Part shown: piece by piece, positions 8,627 to 16,191 of the stretch | Layout: each line of letters opens with the position of its first letter | Position numbering within the stretch: the stretch's first letter is position 1 | Source: Paracoccus isoporae | Lineage (GTDB): Bacteria; Pseudomonadota; Alphaproteobacteria; Rhodobacterales; Rhodobacteraceae | Direction of reading: 5' to 3' | DNA length: 64,000 nucleotides | NCBI RefSeq assembly: GCF_900101865.1 | Contig: NZ_FNAH01000005.1 | Span: 62,001 to 126,000, forward strand | The notes under the pieces: generated by a model | The model's database searches: none | What the model was told of the DNA's origin: nothing | The model's input: the letters and a program-made list of their open reading frames with translations, nothing else | Translations under genes and position numbers: made by a program

Positions 8627-9195
8627 CAGGGTCTCCCGGCGAATTCGGTCAGCGAGAATCGGCTGCCCCGTGCGAATGCGGTGTCGGCGATGCGCACATC
8701 CAGGCTGGTCCCGTCGCCCTCGACAAGCGCCAGCACGCCGTAATCATCGGCCATGCCGCGCAGGAATCCGGCCAGCACCGGGTACCAGTCCGCCTCGGCC
8801 GAGGTGATGCGCAGGTGATAGGCGTTCGGCCCGGTCACCTGGGTCGCGATCTTGGGCAGGTCGAGACCGGGCAGCACCACCCGGCCGCGATCATGCAGAT
8901 CGTCGAGCGACAGCACGAAATCCTCGTAGCAGGACCCGCTGAAGCGCATGACGTGGCGGATGCTGTCCAGCCGCGGGATCCAGCCGCCGATATCCTCTAA
9001 CAGCTCGTCCCGGCGGATCTGCAGCGCCGCACTCGCCGCCTGCAAAAGCCGCTGCGCCGCCTCGGTCCGGTAGCTGCCCATCATCTGCGTGCCGCGCCGG
9101 TCCAGCCCCGCGTCGGCACAGGCCGCGCACCAGATCTCCTCGCCGTGCCGCGTGCGCAGGAACAGTTCAATTCCGCGAATGAGGAATCCGTGCAT
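8626..9195 (-). CDS. H-NOX (heme-NO/O2 binding) domain protein, divergent
   Basis: Stand-alone H-NOX-like protein of 189 residues, normal length. The start resembles the family (MHGFLIRGIELFLRTRHGEE, residues 1-20). The proximal heme ligand is recognisable as His101 in LDDLH, followed by VVLPGL as in other members. The heme-propionate motif YxSxR is not conserved: the aligned residues read I130-T-S132-A-E134, so only the serine remains. Heme binding or ligand response may therefore differ, or be lost. It is coupled to the HNOBA-GGDEF gene by a 1-nt overlap. DUF3572 lies 46 bp upstream on the same strand. GGAGG is present before the ATG. Confidence 0.8.
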   Translation of the reverse strand: MHGFLIRGIELFLRTRHGEEIWCAACADAGLDRRGTQMMGSYRTEAAQRLLQAASAALQIRRDELLEDIGGWIPRLDSIRHVMRFSGSCYEDFVLSLDDLHDRGRVVLPGLDLPKIATQVTGPNAYHLRITSAEADWYPVLAGFLRGMADDYGVLALVEGDGTSLDVRIADTAFARGSRFSLTEFAGRP

Positions 9196-9241
9196 CTTGC
9201 CTCCGTCCCGACCGGGCTAGCAGGCAATGCTTAATTTTCCG

Positions 9242-9511
9242 TCAATCGCGCCGGTTCAGCAGCCGGGCCGCGTGACCGATCTCGGCGGCGGAGATCCCGG
9301 TCGCATCGGCGCATTGCATCACCCGGTCGTCGCTCTCGGCCACGAAATCGAGGATGAAGCCATGGATGTCCGGCCCGTTCACCAGGGCGCGGAGCTGGTC
9401 GGGGGTGATCCCGCTGCGCCCCATCAGGCTGCTCAGCAATTCGGGGTCGCCCAGCACGTGCAGCATCAGGCGGTCCGCGATGTCGCGGGCGGTCTCGGTC
9501 GGGTTGGTCAT
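9242..9511 (-). CDS. DUF3572-family small protein
   Basis: An 89-residue acidic, helical protein recognised as DUF3572, a family largely restricted to alphaproteobacteria. Typical blocks are LGDPELLSSLMGRSGITPDQ, a central FILDFV segment and a C-terminal AAEIGHAARLL helix. No signal peptide or membrane segment is seen. The family has no known biochemical function. It reads in the same direction as the H-NOX and cyclase genes (46-bp gap) and is divergent from the PleD-like cyclase, so it lies in the middle of a c-di-GMP region. A link to that signalling is only positional. Confidence 0.75.
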   Translation of the reverse strand: MTNPTETARDIADRLMLHVLGDPELLSSLMGRSGITPDQLRALVNGPDIHGFILDFVAESDDRVMQCADATGISAAEIGHAARLLNRRD

Positions 9512-9589
9512 GCGGTCCTCGGGCAGCGAAAGTCTTTGTTAAAGAATTCATGGGAGCCTGCCGGTGAACCAGATTCGAGGCAAGGGAAC

Positions 9590-10930
9590 ATGCTGGGACG
9601 GCTGCTCGTCATCGATCACGATCTCACCTCGCGGCTGACGATGAAGCTGCGGCTGGAGGCGGCGAATTACCGCGTCATCACCGCCGGACATGCAGCCGAG
9701 GCGATGGGCAATTGCGGCGATGTCGCGGCGGTGATCCTGCGTGCCGACGACCTGGCGGGTCTGGCCGCGCTGGCGGATGACATCACCCGGTTGCGCGGCG
9801 CGCTGCCGGCGCCGGTGATCGTGCAATGCGCCGCGGCGGACCGGTCGCAGGCCTTCCGTGCGGGTGCCGAATACGTGCTGGACCGGACCTGCCCGGATCC
9901 GGTGCTGCGCGCGCGGCTGCGCTGCTGGACCGCGCAACCGTCGCCCGCGCCGGCCGGGTTCGCCGATGACGCGGCGGAGTTCGAGCCGTCGGACCGGATC
10001 GGACTTGTGACCGACGACGCGGCGCTGGCGAAACGCTGGCAATGCGCGGCCCGCGACGCCTCCGGGCGCAAGCTGATGCGGCTGCTCCCGCGCGACGTGT
10101 TGCGCAGCCCGCCGCGCGGCTATGCGGCGATCCTCGTTGATGGCGGGGCGGATGGTGCCGGACTGGATCATCTGGCGGATCTGCGCGTGCGTCTGCTGGC
10201 CGCGGGGCAGGGCACGGCCTTGGCGCTGATCCAGCGGGGTGGCCATGCGGCCGAGGAGGCGCGGGCGCTGGAGATCGGCGCGACCGACGTGCTGGCCGAG
10301 CCGCTTTGCGGACCGGCGCATCACGCAGAACTCGCGGCACGGCTGGCGCTGCTGCTGCGCCACGGCCGGGAGGGTGAGCGGCGCTGCCGCGACACCCGGC
10401 TGGCGCACCGCCTGGCCGGGGTCGATTCGCTGACCGGGCTGGCCAATCGCCGCAGCATCAGCCGCGAGATCAGCGAGGCGGCGGCGGGGGGCGGCGATTT
10501 CGGGCTGCTGATGATCGATATCGACCGCTTCAAGCAGATCAACGACCGCCACGGCCATGCTGCGGGCGATGCGGTGCTGCGCGATGTCTCGGTGGCGATG
10601 CGCGACCATCTCGGCCAGGCCGGATGGCTCGCGCGCTATGGCGGGGAGGAGTTTCTGGCCCTGCTTCCCGGCGCGGACGAGACCGACGCCGTCTCGCTCG
10701 CCGAGGGGCTGCGCCGGGCGATCTGCGCCGCCCCGGTGCGGGCGCAAGGGCTGGCGGGCGAGGTGCCGGTGCCGGTCACGATCTCCATCGGCGTCGCCAC
10801 CAGTGACGGCTCTGTCGAGCCGCGCTGCCGGGTCGAGGACACGATGCGCCGCGCCGATGCGGCGCTGATCGCGGCCAAGCGGGCCGGGCGGAATATCGTC
10901 ATGCTGTCGCGCGACGCCCATGCCGCCTGA
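9590..10930 (+). CDS. PleD-like response regulator/diguanylate cyclase with degenerate receivers
   Basis: A 446-residue protein with PleD architecture: receiver 1 (about 4-115), receiver 2 (about 135-255), GGDEF domain (about 275-440). The catalytic motif is intact as GGEEF (351-355), and DIDRFKQINDRHGHAAGDA is standard. Unlike PleD, the site five residues before it reads GQAG instead of RxxD, so the I-site is missing. Receiver 1 is eroded: the aligned phosphoacceptor position is Ala in ILRADDL, and the usual Thr and Lys positions are not conserved. Start 9590 is chosen because MLGRLLVIDHD begins the receiver fold; the longer frame upstream is non-homologous. It is divergent from the DUF3572/H-NOX/cyclase genes. 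Confidence 0.85.
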   Translation: MLGRLLVIDHDLTSRLTMKLRLEAANYRVITAGHAAEAMGNCGDVAAVILRADDLAGLAALADDITRLRGALPAPVIVQCAAADRSQAFRAGAEYVLDRTCPDPVLRARLRCWTAQPSPAPAGFADDAAEFEPSDRIGLVTDDAALAKRWQCAARDASGRKLMRLLPRDVLRSPPRGYAAILVDGGADGAGLDHLADLRVRLLAAGQGTALALIQRGGHAAEEARALEIGATDVLAEPLCGPAHHAELAARLALLLRHGREGERRCRDTRLAHRLAGVDSLTGLANRRSISREISEAAAGGGDFGLLMIDIDRFKQINDRHGHAAGDAVLRDVSVAMRDHLGQAGWLARYGGEEFLALLPGADETDAVSLAEGLRRAICAAPVRAQGLAGEVPVPVTISIGVATSDGSVEPRCRVEDTMRRADAALIAAKRAGRNIVMLSRDAHAA

Positions 10931-11454
10931 GATGCGGATTCCGTGAGGATGCGCTGCCGGATGGCAGAATCGCGACAGGCGACTCTCCATCCTTCGCCGG
11001 CGCAGAGGAAAGGCGTTTGCGCGAAGGGGCGCCGGCTTTCCCAAGGCGGAGCGGCGCTTTCCGCGATCTCCGCATGGCCCCGCCCTCAGCCACAGGTCGC
11101 GGGCCATCGGCGCAGCCGCAGGCGAGGATGGCCGGTTTCCGGCCGCGGCTTAAGACGGGCACGGCTGTGGCGCGAAAGGGCCGCCGATCGGATCTGCCGC
11201 CTGCCGATTTGCCGAGGCTGAACCGCAAAAACTCGGTCTCGCGCAGCCGGATCGGGACACGCCAAATGCATTCTTCCGGCGATGCAACGGCGCGGTGGTC
11301 CGCCCGTCATGCGATCATGCCCGGCCGGTGCCGCGATCACGCGCCTGCTGCGACCGATCCGCACGGTGCCGGGTGCGGCGGCAAACCCCACTGGTCGGCG
11401 GCGGGGGAACGGGCTATCCTGCCTTGCAGCAGCGAGACAGGAAGAGGCGACAAG
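10931..11454. other. 524-bp intergenic gap between the PleD-like gene and DUF983
   Basis: No gene is supported. Open frames here translate to low-complexity Arg/Pro/Ala-rich strings and overlap on both strands. The gap should hold the end of the PleD-like transcript and the promoter of the DUF983-Nudix-dacB operon. I saw no T-run terminator and no convincing promoter. Confidence 0.55.
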
Positions 11455-11853
11455 ATGGAGATCGCGGAGGACGACCGCCCGACCGGACGCGCCATGCGGC
11501 GCGGCGCCATGCTGAAATGCCCCGCCTGTGGCGACGGCCGGATGTTCGCGGGCTATCTGAAGGTGCGCGACCACTGCCCGCATTGCGGCGAGGCGCTGCA
11601 TCATCAGCGCGCCGATGACGGTCCGGCCTATCTGACGGTGCTGATCGTGTCCCATATCGGGGCGCCGCTGCTGCTCTGGGTCTTCCTGACCTACCAACCC
11701 TCGCCGGTCTCGATGCTGATCTGGTTCTCGCTGGGCGCGGTGGTGCTGTCGCTGGCGCTGCTGCCGGTGCTCAAGGGCGCGCTCGTGGGCGCGCAATGGG
11801 CGCGGCGGATGCACGGTTTCGGCGGTCCGGGGGCAGAGCCCTCGACCTCGTGA
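11455..11853 (+). CDS. DUF983 zinc-ribbon membrane protein
   Basis: A 132-residue inner-membrane protein. An N-terminal cytoplasmic zinc-ribbon-like part has two Cys pairs (CPACG near residue 22 and CPHCG near 44). Two transmembrane helices follow (about residues 58-82 and 86-108), then a short tail. This is the DUF983 family of alphaproteobacteria, whose function is unknown; it is sometimes found near cytochrome oxidase genes, which is not the case here. The start at 11455 follows GGAAGAGGCGACAAG. The Nudix gene begins 10 bp after its stop, so it probably heads an operon with the Nudix gene and dacB. Confidence 0.85.
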   Translation: MEIAEDDRPTGRAMRRGAMLKCPACGDGRMFAGYLKVRDHCPHCGEALHHQRADDGPAYLTVLIVSHIGAPLLLWVFLTYQPSPVSMLIWFSLGAVVLSLALLPVLKGALVGAQWARRMHGFGGPGAEPSTS

Positions 11854-11863
11854 TGAGCTGACG

Positions 11864-12574
11864 ATGCGCCCGGAGACAGACCATCGCCCGCGTGACCCGG
11901 CCGCGCTGCGCGACGCGGCCACCATCATCCTGGTGCGCCGCGACGGGCCGCAACCGGCGGTGCTGATGGGAATGCGCGGCGCCAAGGCCGCCTTCATGCC
12001 GTCGAAATTCGTCTTTCCCGGCGGCGCTGTGGATGCCGAGGATGCGGCGGTGCCGCTGGCCGCCGATGCCGATGACGTCACCATGCGGCGCCTGGCCATC
12101 GACCTGCGGGCGGAGACCCCGGTCACCCCGCGGCAATTGCTGGTTGCGGCGCTGCGCGAACTGGCCGAGGAGACCGGGCTGCTGATCGGGCGCGCCGGGC
12201 GCAGCCAGCTTGCCGGGTTTGGCGAGGCCGGGCTGATGCCCGATGCCAGCCATCTGCATTACATCTTCCGCGCCATCACCCCGCCCGGTCGCCCGCGCCG
12301 CTTCGATGCGCGGTTCTTCATGGCCGACGCGGCGCGGATCGCCGGTGATCCCGACGATTTCTCGCGCGCCTGTGACGAGCTGTCCCATCTGCATTGGGTG
12401 CCGATGGCCGAGGCCCGTGCGCTGCATCTGCCCTTCATCACCGAGGTGGTGCTGGCCGAATGCGCCGCGATGGTGGCCGCGTCGGGCGACGGGGCGCTGC
12501 GCCCGCCGGACAGCGTGCCCTTCTTCGACAACCGGCTGGACCGGTCGCGCTTCATCCAGATCGGTGCTGCGTGA
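11864..12574 (+). CDS. Nudix hydrolase (NUDT19/NUDT8-like)
   Basis: A 236-residue cytoplasmic Nudix-fold pyrophosphatase. The Nudix box is split by an insertion of about 35 residues: FVFPGGAVDAED starts it, and the catalytic half RELAEETGL follows near residue 100. This spacing is typical of the NUDT19/CoA-diphosphatase-like group in alphaproteobacteria. The substrate cannot be told from sequence; CoA or other nucleoside diphosphate derivatives are possible. The stop TGA overlaps the GTG start of the next gene (GTGA), so the two are coupled. Confidence 0.85.
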   Translation: MRPETDHRPRDPAALRDAATIILVRRDGPQPAVLMGMRGAKAAFMPSKFVFPGGAVDAEDAAVPLAADADDVTMRRLAIDLRAETPVTPRQLLVAALRELAEETGLLIGRAGRSQLAGFGEAGLMPDASHLHYIFRAITPPGRPRRFDARFFMADAARIAGDPDDFSRACDELSHLHWVPMAEARALHLPFITEVVLAECAAMVAASGDGALRPPDSVPFFDNRLDRSRFIQIGAA

Positions 12575-13983
12575 GCCGGCAGACGCGGCGACAGATCCTC
12601 GCCGGGCTGGCAGGCGTGGTTGCCACTGGCGGCGTGGCCCAGGCCCAGACCGCGCCCGGCCTGGCCGCGCCCCCACCGCGCAAGCCGCCGCCCCGTCCCG
12701 GCCGGCTGATCGAGGAGGCCGGGCTGGGCGCGGCAGTGCGCTATGCGGTGTTCGACCCGGACGGTGCCTTGCTGGAAGGGCGCGGCGCCGATCAGCCGGT
12801 GGCGCCCGCCAGCACGCTCAAGATCCTGACGGCGCTCTACGCGCTCGACCGGCTGGGCGGGGGGCGGCGTTTTGCGACGCGGGTGCTGCGTCACGGTGAT
12901 ACGCTGATCCTCGCAGGGGGCGGCGATCCGGTTCTGGACAGCGACGCGCTCGCGACGCTGGCCGGGCGGGTGGCGGCGGCGGCGCCGCAGGGCATCGCGC
13001 GGCTGGCGGTCTGGGGCGGCGCGCTGCCCTTCATCGCGGAAATCTCGCCCGAACAGGCGGATCACCTGGCTTATAACCCGGCCGTGTCGGGGATGATGCT
13101 GAACTTCAACCGCGTGCATCTGGCCTGGAACAGCGGCGGCGCCGGGATGGCGGTGACGGCGCGGGCGCGGGCGCATCGCCCGGTGGCCTATACCGTCCGC
13201 GCGGCGGGCGTATCCGGGGGGCCGGTCTTCGCCTGGCGGACGGACGCCGCGCGCGAGATCTGGGAAATCAATCGCAGCGCGTTGCGCGTGGCGGGAAGCC
13301 GCTGGCTGCCGGTGCGCCGCCCGGAGATCTATGCCGGCGACGTGTTCCAGACCCTTGCGCGCGCCGCCGGTCTGCCTTTGCCTGCCCCCGAGGTGATCGG
13401 GGATCTGCCCGACGGCGCGGTCGAGATTGCGCGCATCGAAAGCCCGCCGCTGACCGAGATTCTGCGCGGCATGATGGAATATTCGACGAACCTGACCGCC
13501 GAGGCGGTGGGGCTGCATGCGAGCGGCGCGGCGGATCTGCGGGCGTCGGCCGGTGCGATGCGAGGCTGGGCTGCCCGGCAGGGGATCGAGGGGCTGGATT
13601 TGCGGGACCATTCCGGCATGTCGGCGCAGTCGCGGGTGACGGCGCGGGCGATGGCGCAGGTGATCGCCACGCTCGGCGTGCGGGACGGGGCGCTGCGCGG
13701 GCTGATGCGGCATGTCGGGCTGCAGGATGCGCGGGGGCGGGCGCAGCCGGGGGATCTGCGCCTTGACGCCAAGACCGGCACGCTGAACTTCGTGTCGAAC
13801 CTGGCGGGATATGGCGGGTTGCCGGGCGCGCGCGAGGTGATCTTTGCCATCTATGTCAGCGACATGGAACGCCGCGCCGCCACCGAGGGGCGGGAACTGC
13901 CCGACGGCGTGATCGGCTGGACCCATCGCGCCAAGTATCTGCAGCAGGAGCTGGTGCGGAGCTGGCTCGGCCGTTACGGCTGA
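12571..13983 (+). CDS. dacB: D-alanyl-D-alanine carboxypeptidase/endopeptidase, PBP4 (S13) family
   Basis: Periplasmic penicillin-binding protein that trims peptidoglycan peptides and cleaves cross-links. It has 470 residues from a GTG start overlapping the Nudix stop by 4 nt. The first 26 residues look like a Tat signal (RRQILAGLAG and an AQA cleavage site). The three active-site motifs are present: S81-T-L-K84, S305-T-N307 and K401-T-G403. The segment between the first two motifs is long, as expected for the inserted domains of S13 enzymes. A twin-arginine rather than Sec signal is notable but seen in relatives. It converges on the TerB gene with a 9-bp gap. Confidence 0.92.
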   Translation: MSRQTRRQILAGLAGVVATGGVAQAQTAPGLAAPPPRKPPPRPGRLIEEAGLGAAVRYAVFDPDGALLEGRGADQPVAPASTLKILTALYALDRLGGGRRFATRVLRHGDTLILAGGGDPVLDSDALATLAGRVAAAAPQGIARLAVWGGALPFIAEISPEQADHLAYNPAVSGMMLNFNRVHLAWNSGGAGMAVTARARAHRPVAYTVRAAGVSGGPVFAWRTDAAREIWEINRSALRVAGSRWLPVRRPEIYAGDVFQTLARAAGLPLPAPEVIGDLPDGAVEIARIESPPLTEILRGMMEYSTNLTAEAVGLHASGAADLRASAGAMRGWAARQGIEGLDLRDHSGMSAQSRVTARAMAQVIATLGVRDGALRGLMRHVGLQDARGRAQPGDLRLDAKTGTLNFVSNLAGYGGLPGAREVIFAIYVSDMERRAATEGRELPDGVIGWTHRAKYLQQELVRSWLGRYG

Positions 13984-13992
13984 GCGGCGGGG

Positions 13993-14415
13993 TCACAGCG
14001 TGCGGTGGCGCATCTGCGCGGAGAGCTCGATCGCCGCGGCATGCAGCCGGCCGATATTGAGCTGATAGCGGATCTCGCGCAGCATCTCTGCCTCGTCATC
14101 GGGCAGGCGCCCATCGGCGGCGGCCACGTCGCAGGCAAGTGCATAGGCGGTTTCATAGAGCCGTTCCGGCAGCGCGTCATGGATCAGCCCGAACAGCGCG
14201 TCGAGCCCGTCCTCCTCCTCGAACAGCGCGATGACGGTCTGCGACACGGCGCGGATGCGGTCGGCGTCGTAGCTGGCAAAGACCGGCATGTGATTCACCA
14301 TCCGCTCGATGGCGACAAGCTCGGCGGTGCGGATATTGGAATCGGAGGCCGACACCGCCACCATCACGGAGACGAGCGCGTCGCAGGCGGAAAAGGACGA
14401 GTTATCGAGCGTCAA
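13993..14415 (-). CDS. TerB-family (tellurite-resistance-like) protein
   Basis: A 140-residue all-helical cytoplasmic protein with the TerB signature in the C-terminal half ([18 protein letters not shown]), where acidic residues form the family's metal-binding site. The family takes its name from tellurite resistance, but stand-alone TerB proteins in alphaproteobacteria are general and not tied to a ter operon; no other ter gene is present. It is divergent from lysS. True role unknown. Confidence 0.8.
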   Translation of the reverse strand: MTLDNSSFSACDALVSVMVAVSASDSNIRTAELVAIERMVNHMPVFASYDADRIRAVSQTVIALFEEEDGLDALFGLIHDALPERLYETAYALACDVAAADGRLPDDEAEMLREIRYQLNIGRLHAAAIELSAQMRHRTL

Positions 14416-14504
14416 GAGGCGGTTTCCTTCTGGTTTCGGGCAAAATATTGACGATGGCGCGGGGTTTCAATAAGCCGCCCGCGACCCCTTCAGGAGATTT
14501 CACC

Positions 14505-16088
14505 ATGACCACCCTGCGCGACGCCGCGATGACTTCCAAGGCCTGGCCTTTCGAAGAGGCGCGCCGGGTGCTGAAACGCTATGCGAAGAAGGATCCCGAA
14601 AAGGGCTATGTGCTGTTCGAGACGGGCTATGGTCCGTCCGGCCTGCCGCATATCGGGACGTTCGGAGAGGTGGCGCGCACGACGATGATCCGGCGCGCCT
14701 TCGAGGTGATTTCGGATATTCCGACCCGGCTGATCTGCTTCTCGGACGACATGGACGGGATGCGCAAGGTGCCGGAGAACGTGCCGCAGCAGGAATTGTT
14801 GCGCGAGAACCTGCAGAAACCGCTGACCGCCGTGCCCGATCCGTTCGGGGAATATGAGAGTTTCGGGCACCACAACAACGCCATGTTGCGGCGGTTTCTG
14901 GACACGTTCGGGTTTCAGTATGATTTCATGTCGGCGACGGCGTTCTACAAATCCGGCGAGTTCGATGCGACGCTGCTGCGCGCCGCCGAGCGTTACGACG
15001 ACATCATGAAGATCATGCTGGCCAGCCTGCGCGAGGAACGCCAGCAAAGCTATAGCTGCTTCCTGCCGATCCACCCCGAAACCGGCCGCGTGCTCTATGT
15101 GCCGATCAAGCATGTCGATGCGGCGAAGGGCGAGATCACCTTTGACGACGAGGAGGGGCGTGAGTGGACCCTGCCGGTCACGGGCGGAAATGTGAAGCTG
15201 CAATGGAAGCCGGATTTCGGCGCGCGTTGGGCCGCGCTGGATGTCGATTTCGAGATGTATGGCAAGGATCACAGCACCAATACGCCGATCTATGACGGGA
15301 TCTGCGAGGTTCTGGGCGGGCGCAAGCCGGAACATTTCACTTATGAGCTGTTCCTGGACGATCAGGGGCAGAAGATCAGCAAATCCAAGGGCAATGGTTT
15401 GTCCATTGACGAATGGCTGACTTATGCCGCGTCGGAAAGCCTGTCCTATTTCATGTATCAGAAACCGAAAACCGCCAAGCGTCTGTGGTGGGATGTGATC
15501 CCCAAGGCGGTGGACGAATATCACCAGCAGTTGCGGGCCTATCCCGACCAGGCACCGGAGCAGCAACTGGCCAATCCGGTCTATCACATCCATCGCGGAC
15601 AGGTGCCGTCCTCGGATATGGTGGTGCCGTTCGCGATGCTGCTGAACCTGGCCTCGGTGGCTGGTGCCAAGGATAAGGCTGGGCTGTGGGGGTTCATCCG
15701 CCGCTATGCGCCCGATGCCTCGCCCGAAACGCATCCGCAGCTTGATGAAGCGGCAGGTTATGCGTTGCGCTATTTCGAGGATTTCGTGGCGCCGACGCGG
15801 GTGTTCCGCGCGCCGGATGAGAAAGAACGCGCGGCACTTGAGGATCTGGCGCGGCGTCTGGCCGAATGGGACGGGGCGGCCGATCCCGAGGAGTTGCAGA
15901 CCATGGTGTTCGCCGTCGGCAAGGATCACGGCTTCGAGCCACTCAGGGCTTGGTTCCAGGCGCTTTACCAGGTGTTGCTGGGCGCCGATCAGGGGCCGCG
16001 GTTCGGCGGATTCATCGCGCTTTACGGCATTGACGAGACCCGCGCCCTGATCGGGCGTGCGCTGCAGGGCGATCTGGGCACCGCCTGA
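14505..16088 (+). CDS. lysS: Lysine--tRNA ligase, class I
   Basis: Charges tRNA-Lys with lysine. This is the class I (Rossmann-fold) enzyme found in archaea, spirochaetes and alphaproteobacteria, not the class II form of E. coli. The protein has 527 residues. The HIGH-type motif is HIGT at 49-52 ([12 protein letters not shown]), and the KMSKS-type motif is KISKS at 290-294. The start at 14505 has AGGAG 8 nt upstream; in-frame ATGs further upstream would add a non-homologous extension. It is divergent from the TerB gene. Confidence 0.96.
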   Translation: MTTLRDAAMTSKAWPFEEARRVLKRYAKKDPEKGYVLFETGYGPSGLPHIGTFGEVARTTMIRRAFEVISDIPTRLICFSDDMDGMRKVPENVPQQELLRENLQKPLTAVPDPFGEYESFGHHNNAMLRRFLDTFGFQYDFMSATAFYKSGEFDATLLRAAERYDDIMKIMLASLREERQQSYSCFLPIHPETGRVLYVPIKHVDAAKGEITFDDEEGREWTLPVTGGNVKLQWKPDFGARWAALDVDFEMYGKDHSTNTPIYDGICEVLGGRKPEHFTYELFLDDQGQKISKSKGNGLSIDEWLTYAASESLSYFMYQKPKTAKRLWWDVIPKAVDEYHQQLRAYPDQAPEQQLANPVYHIHRGQVPSSDMVVPFAMLLNLASVAGAKDKAGLWGFIRRYAPDASPETHPQLDEAAGYALRYFEDFVAPTRVFRAPDEKERAALEDLARRLAEWDGAADPEELQTMVFAVGKDHGFEPLRAWFQALYQVLLGADQGPRFGGFIALYGIDETRALIGRALQGDLGTA

Positions 16089-16191
16089 CCGGGCGGGCCG
16101 ATGCAACGCGCGGCGGATTAAGGCGGGTTTAACCGCGGAAACGGACCTTTTCCCGACACAGGCCGCGGGCCGAGTTAAGGGGAGACCGTGC

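Noticed and set aside
13993..14415. Tellurite resistance locus
   Set aside because: A lone TerB-fold protein without terC, terD or terZ partners does not support tellurite resistance.
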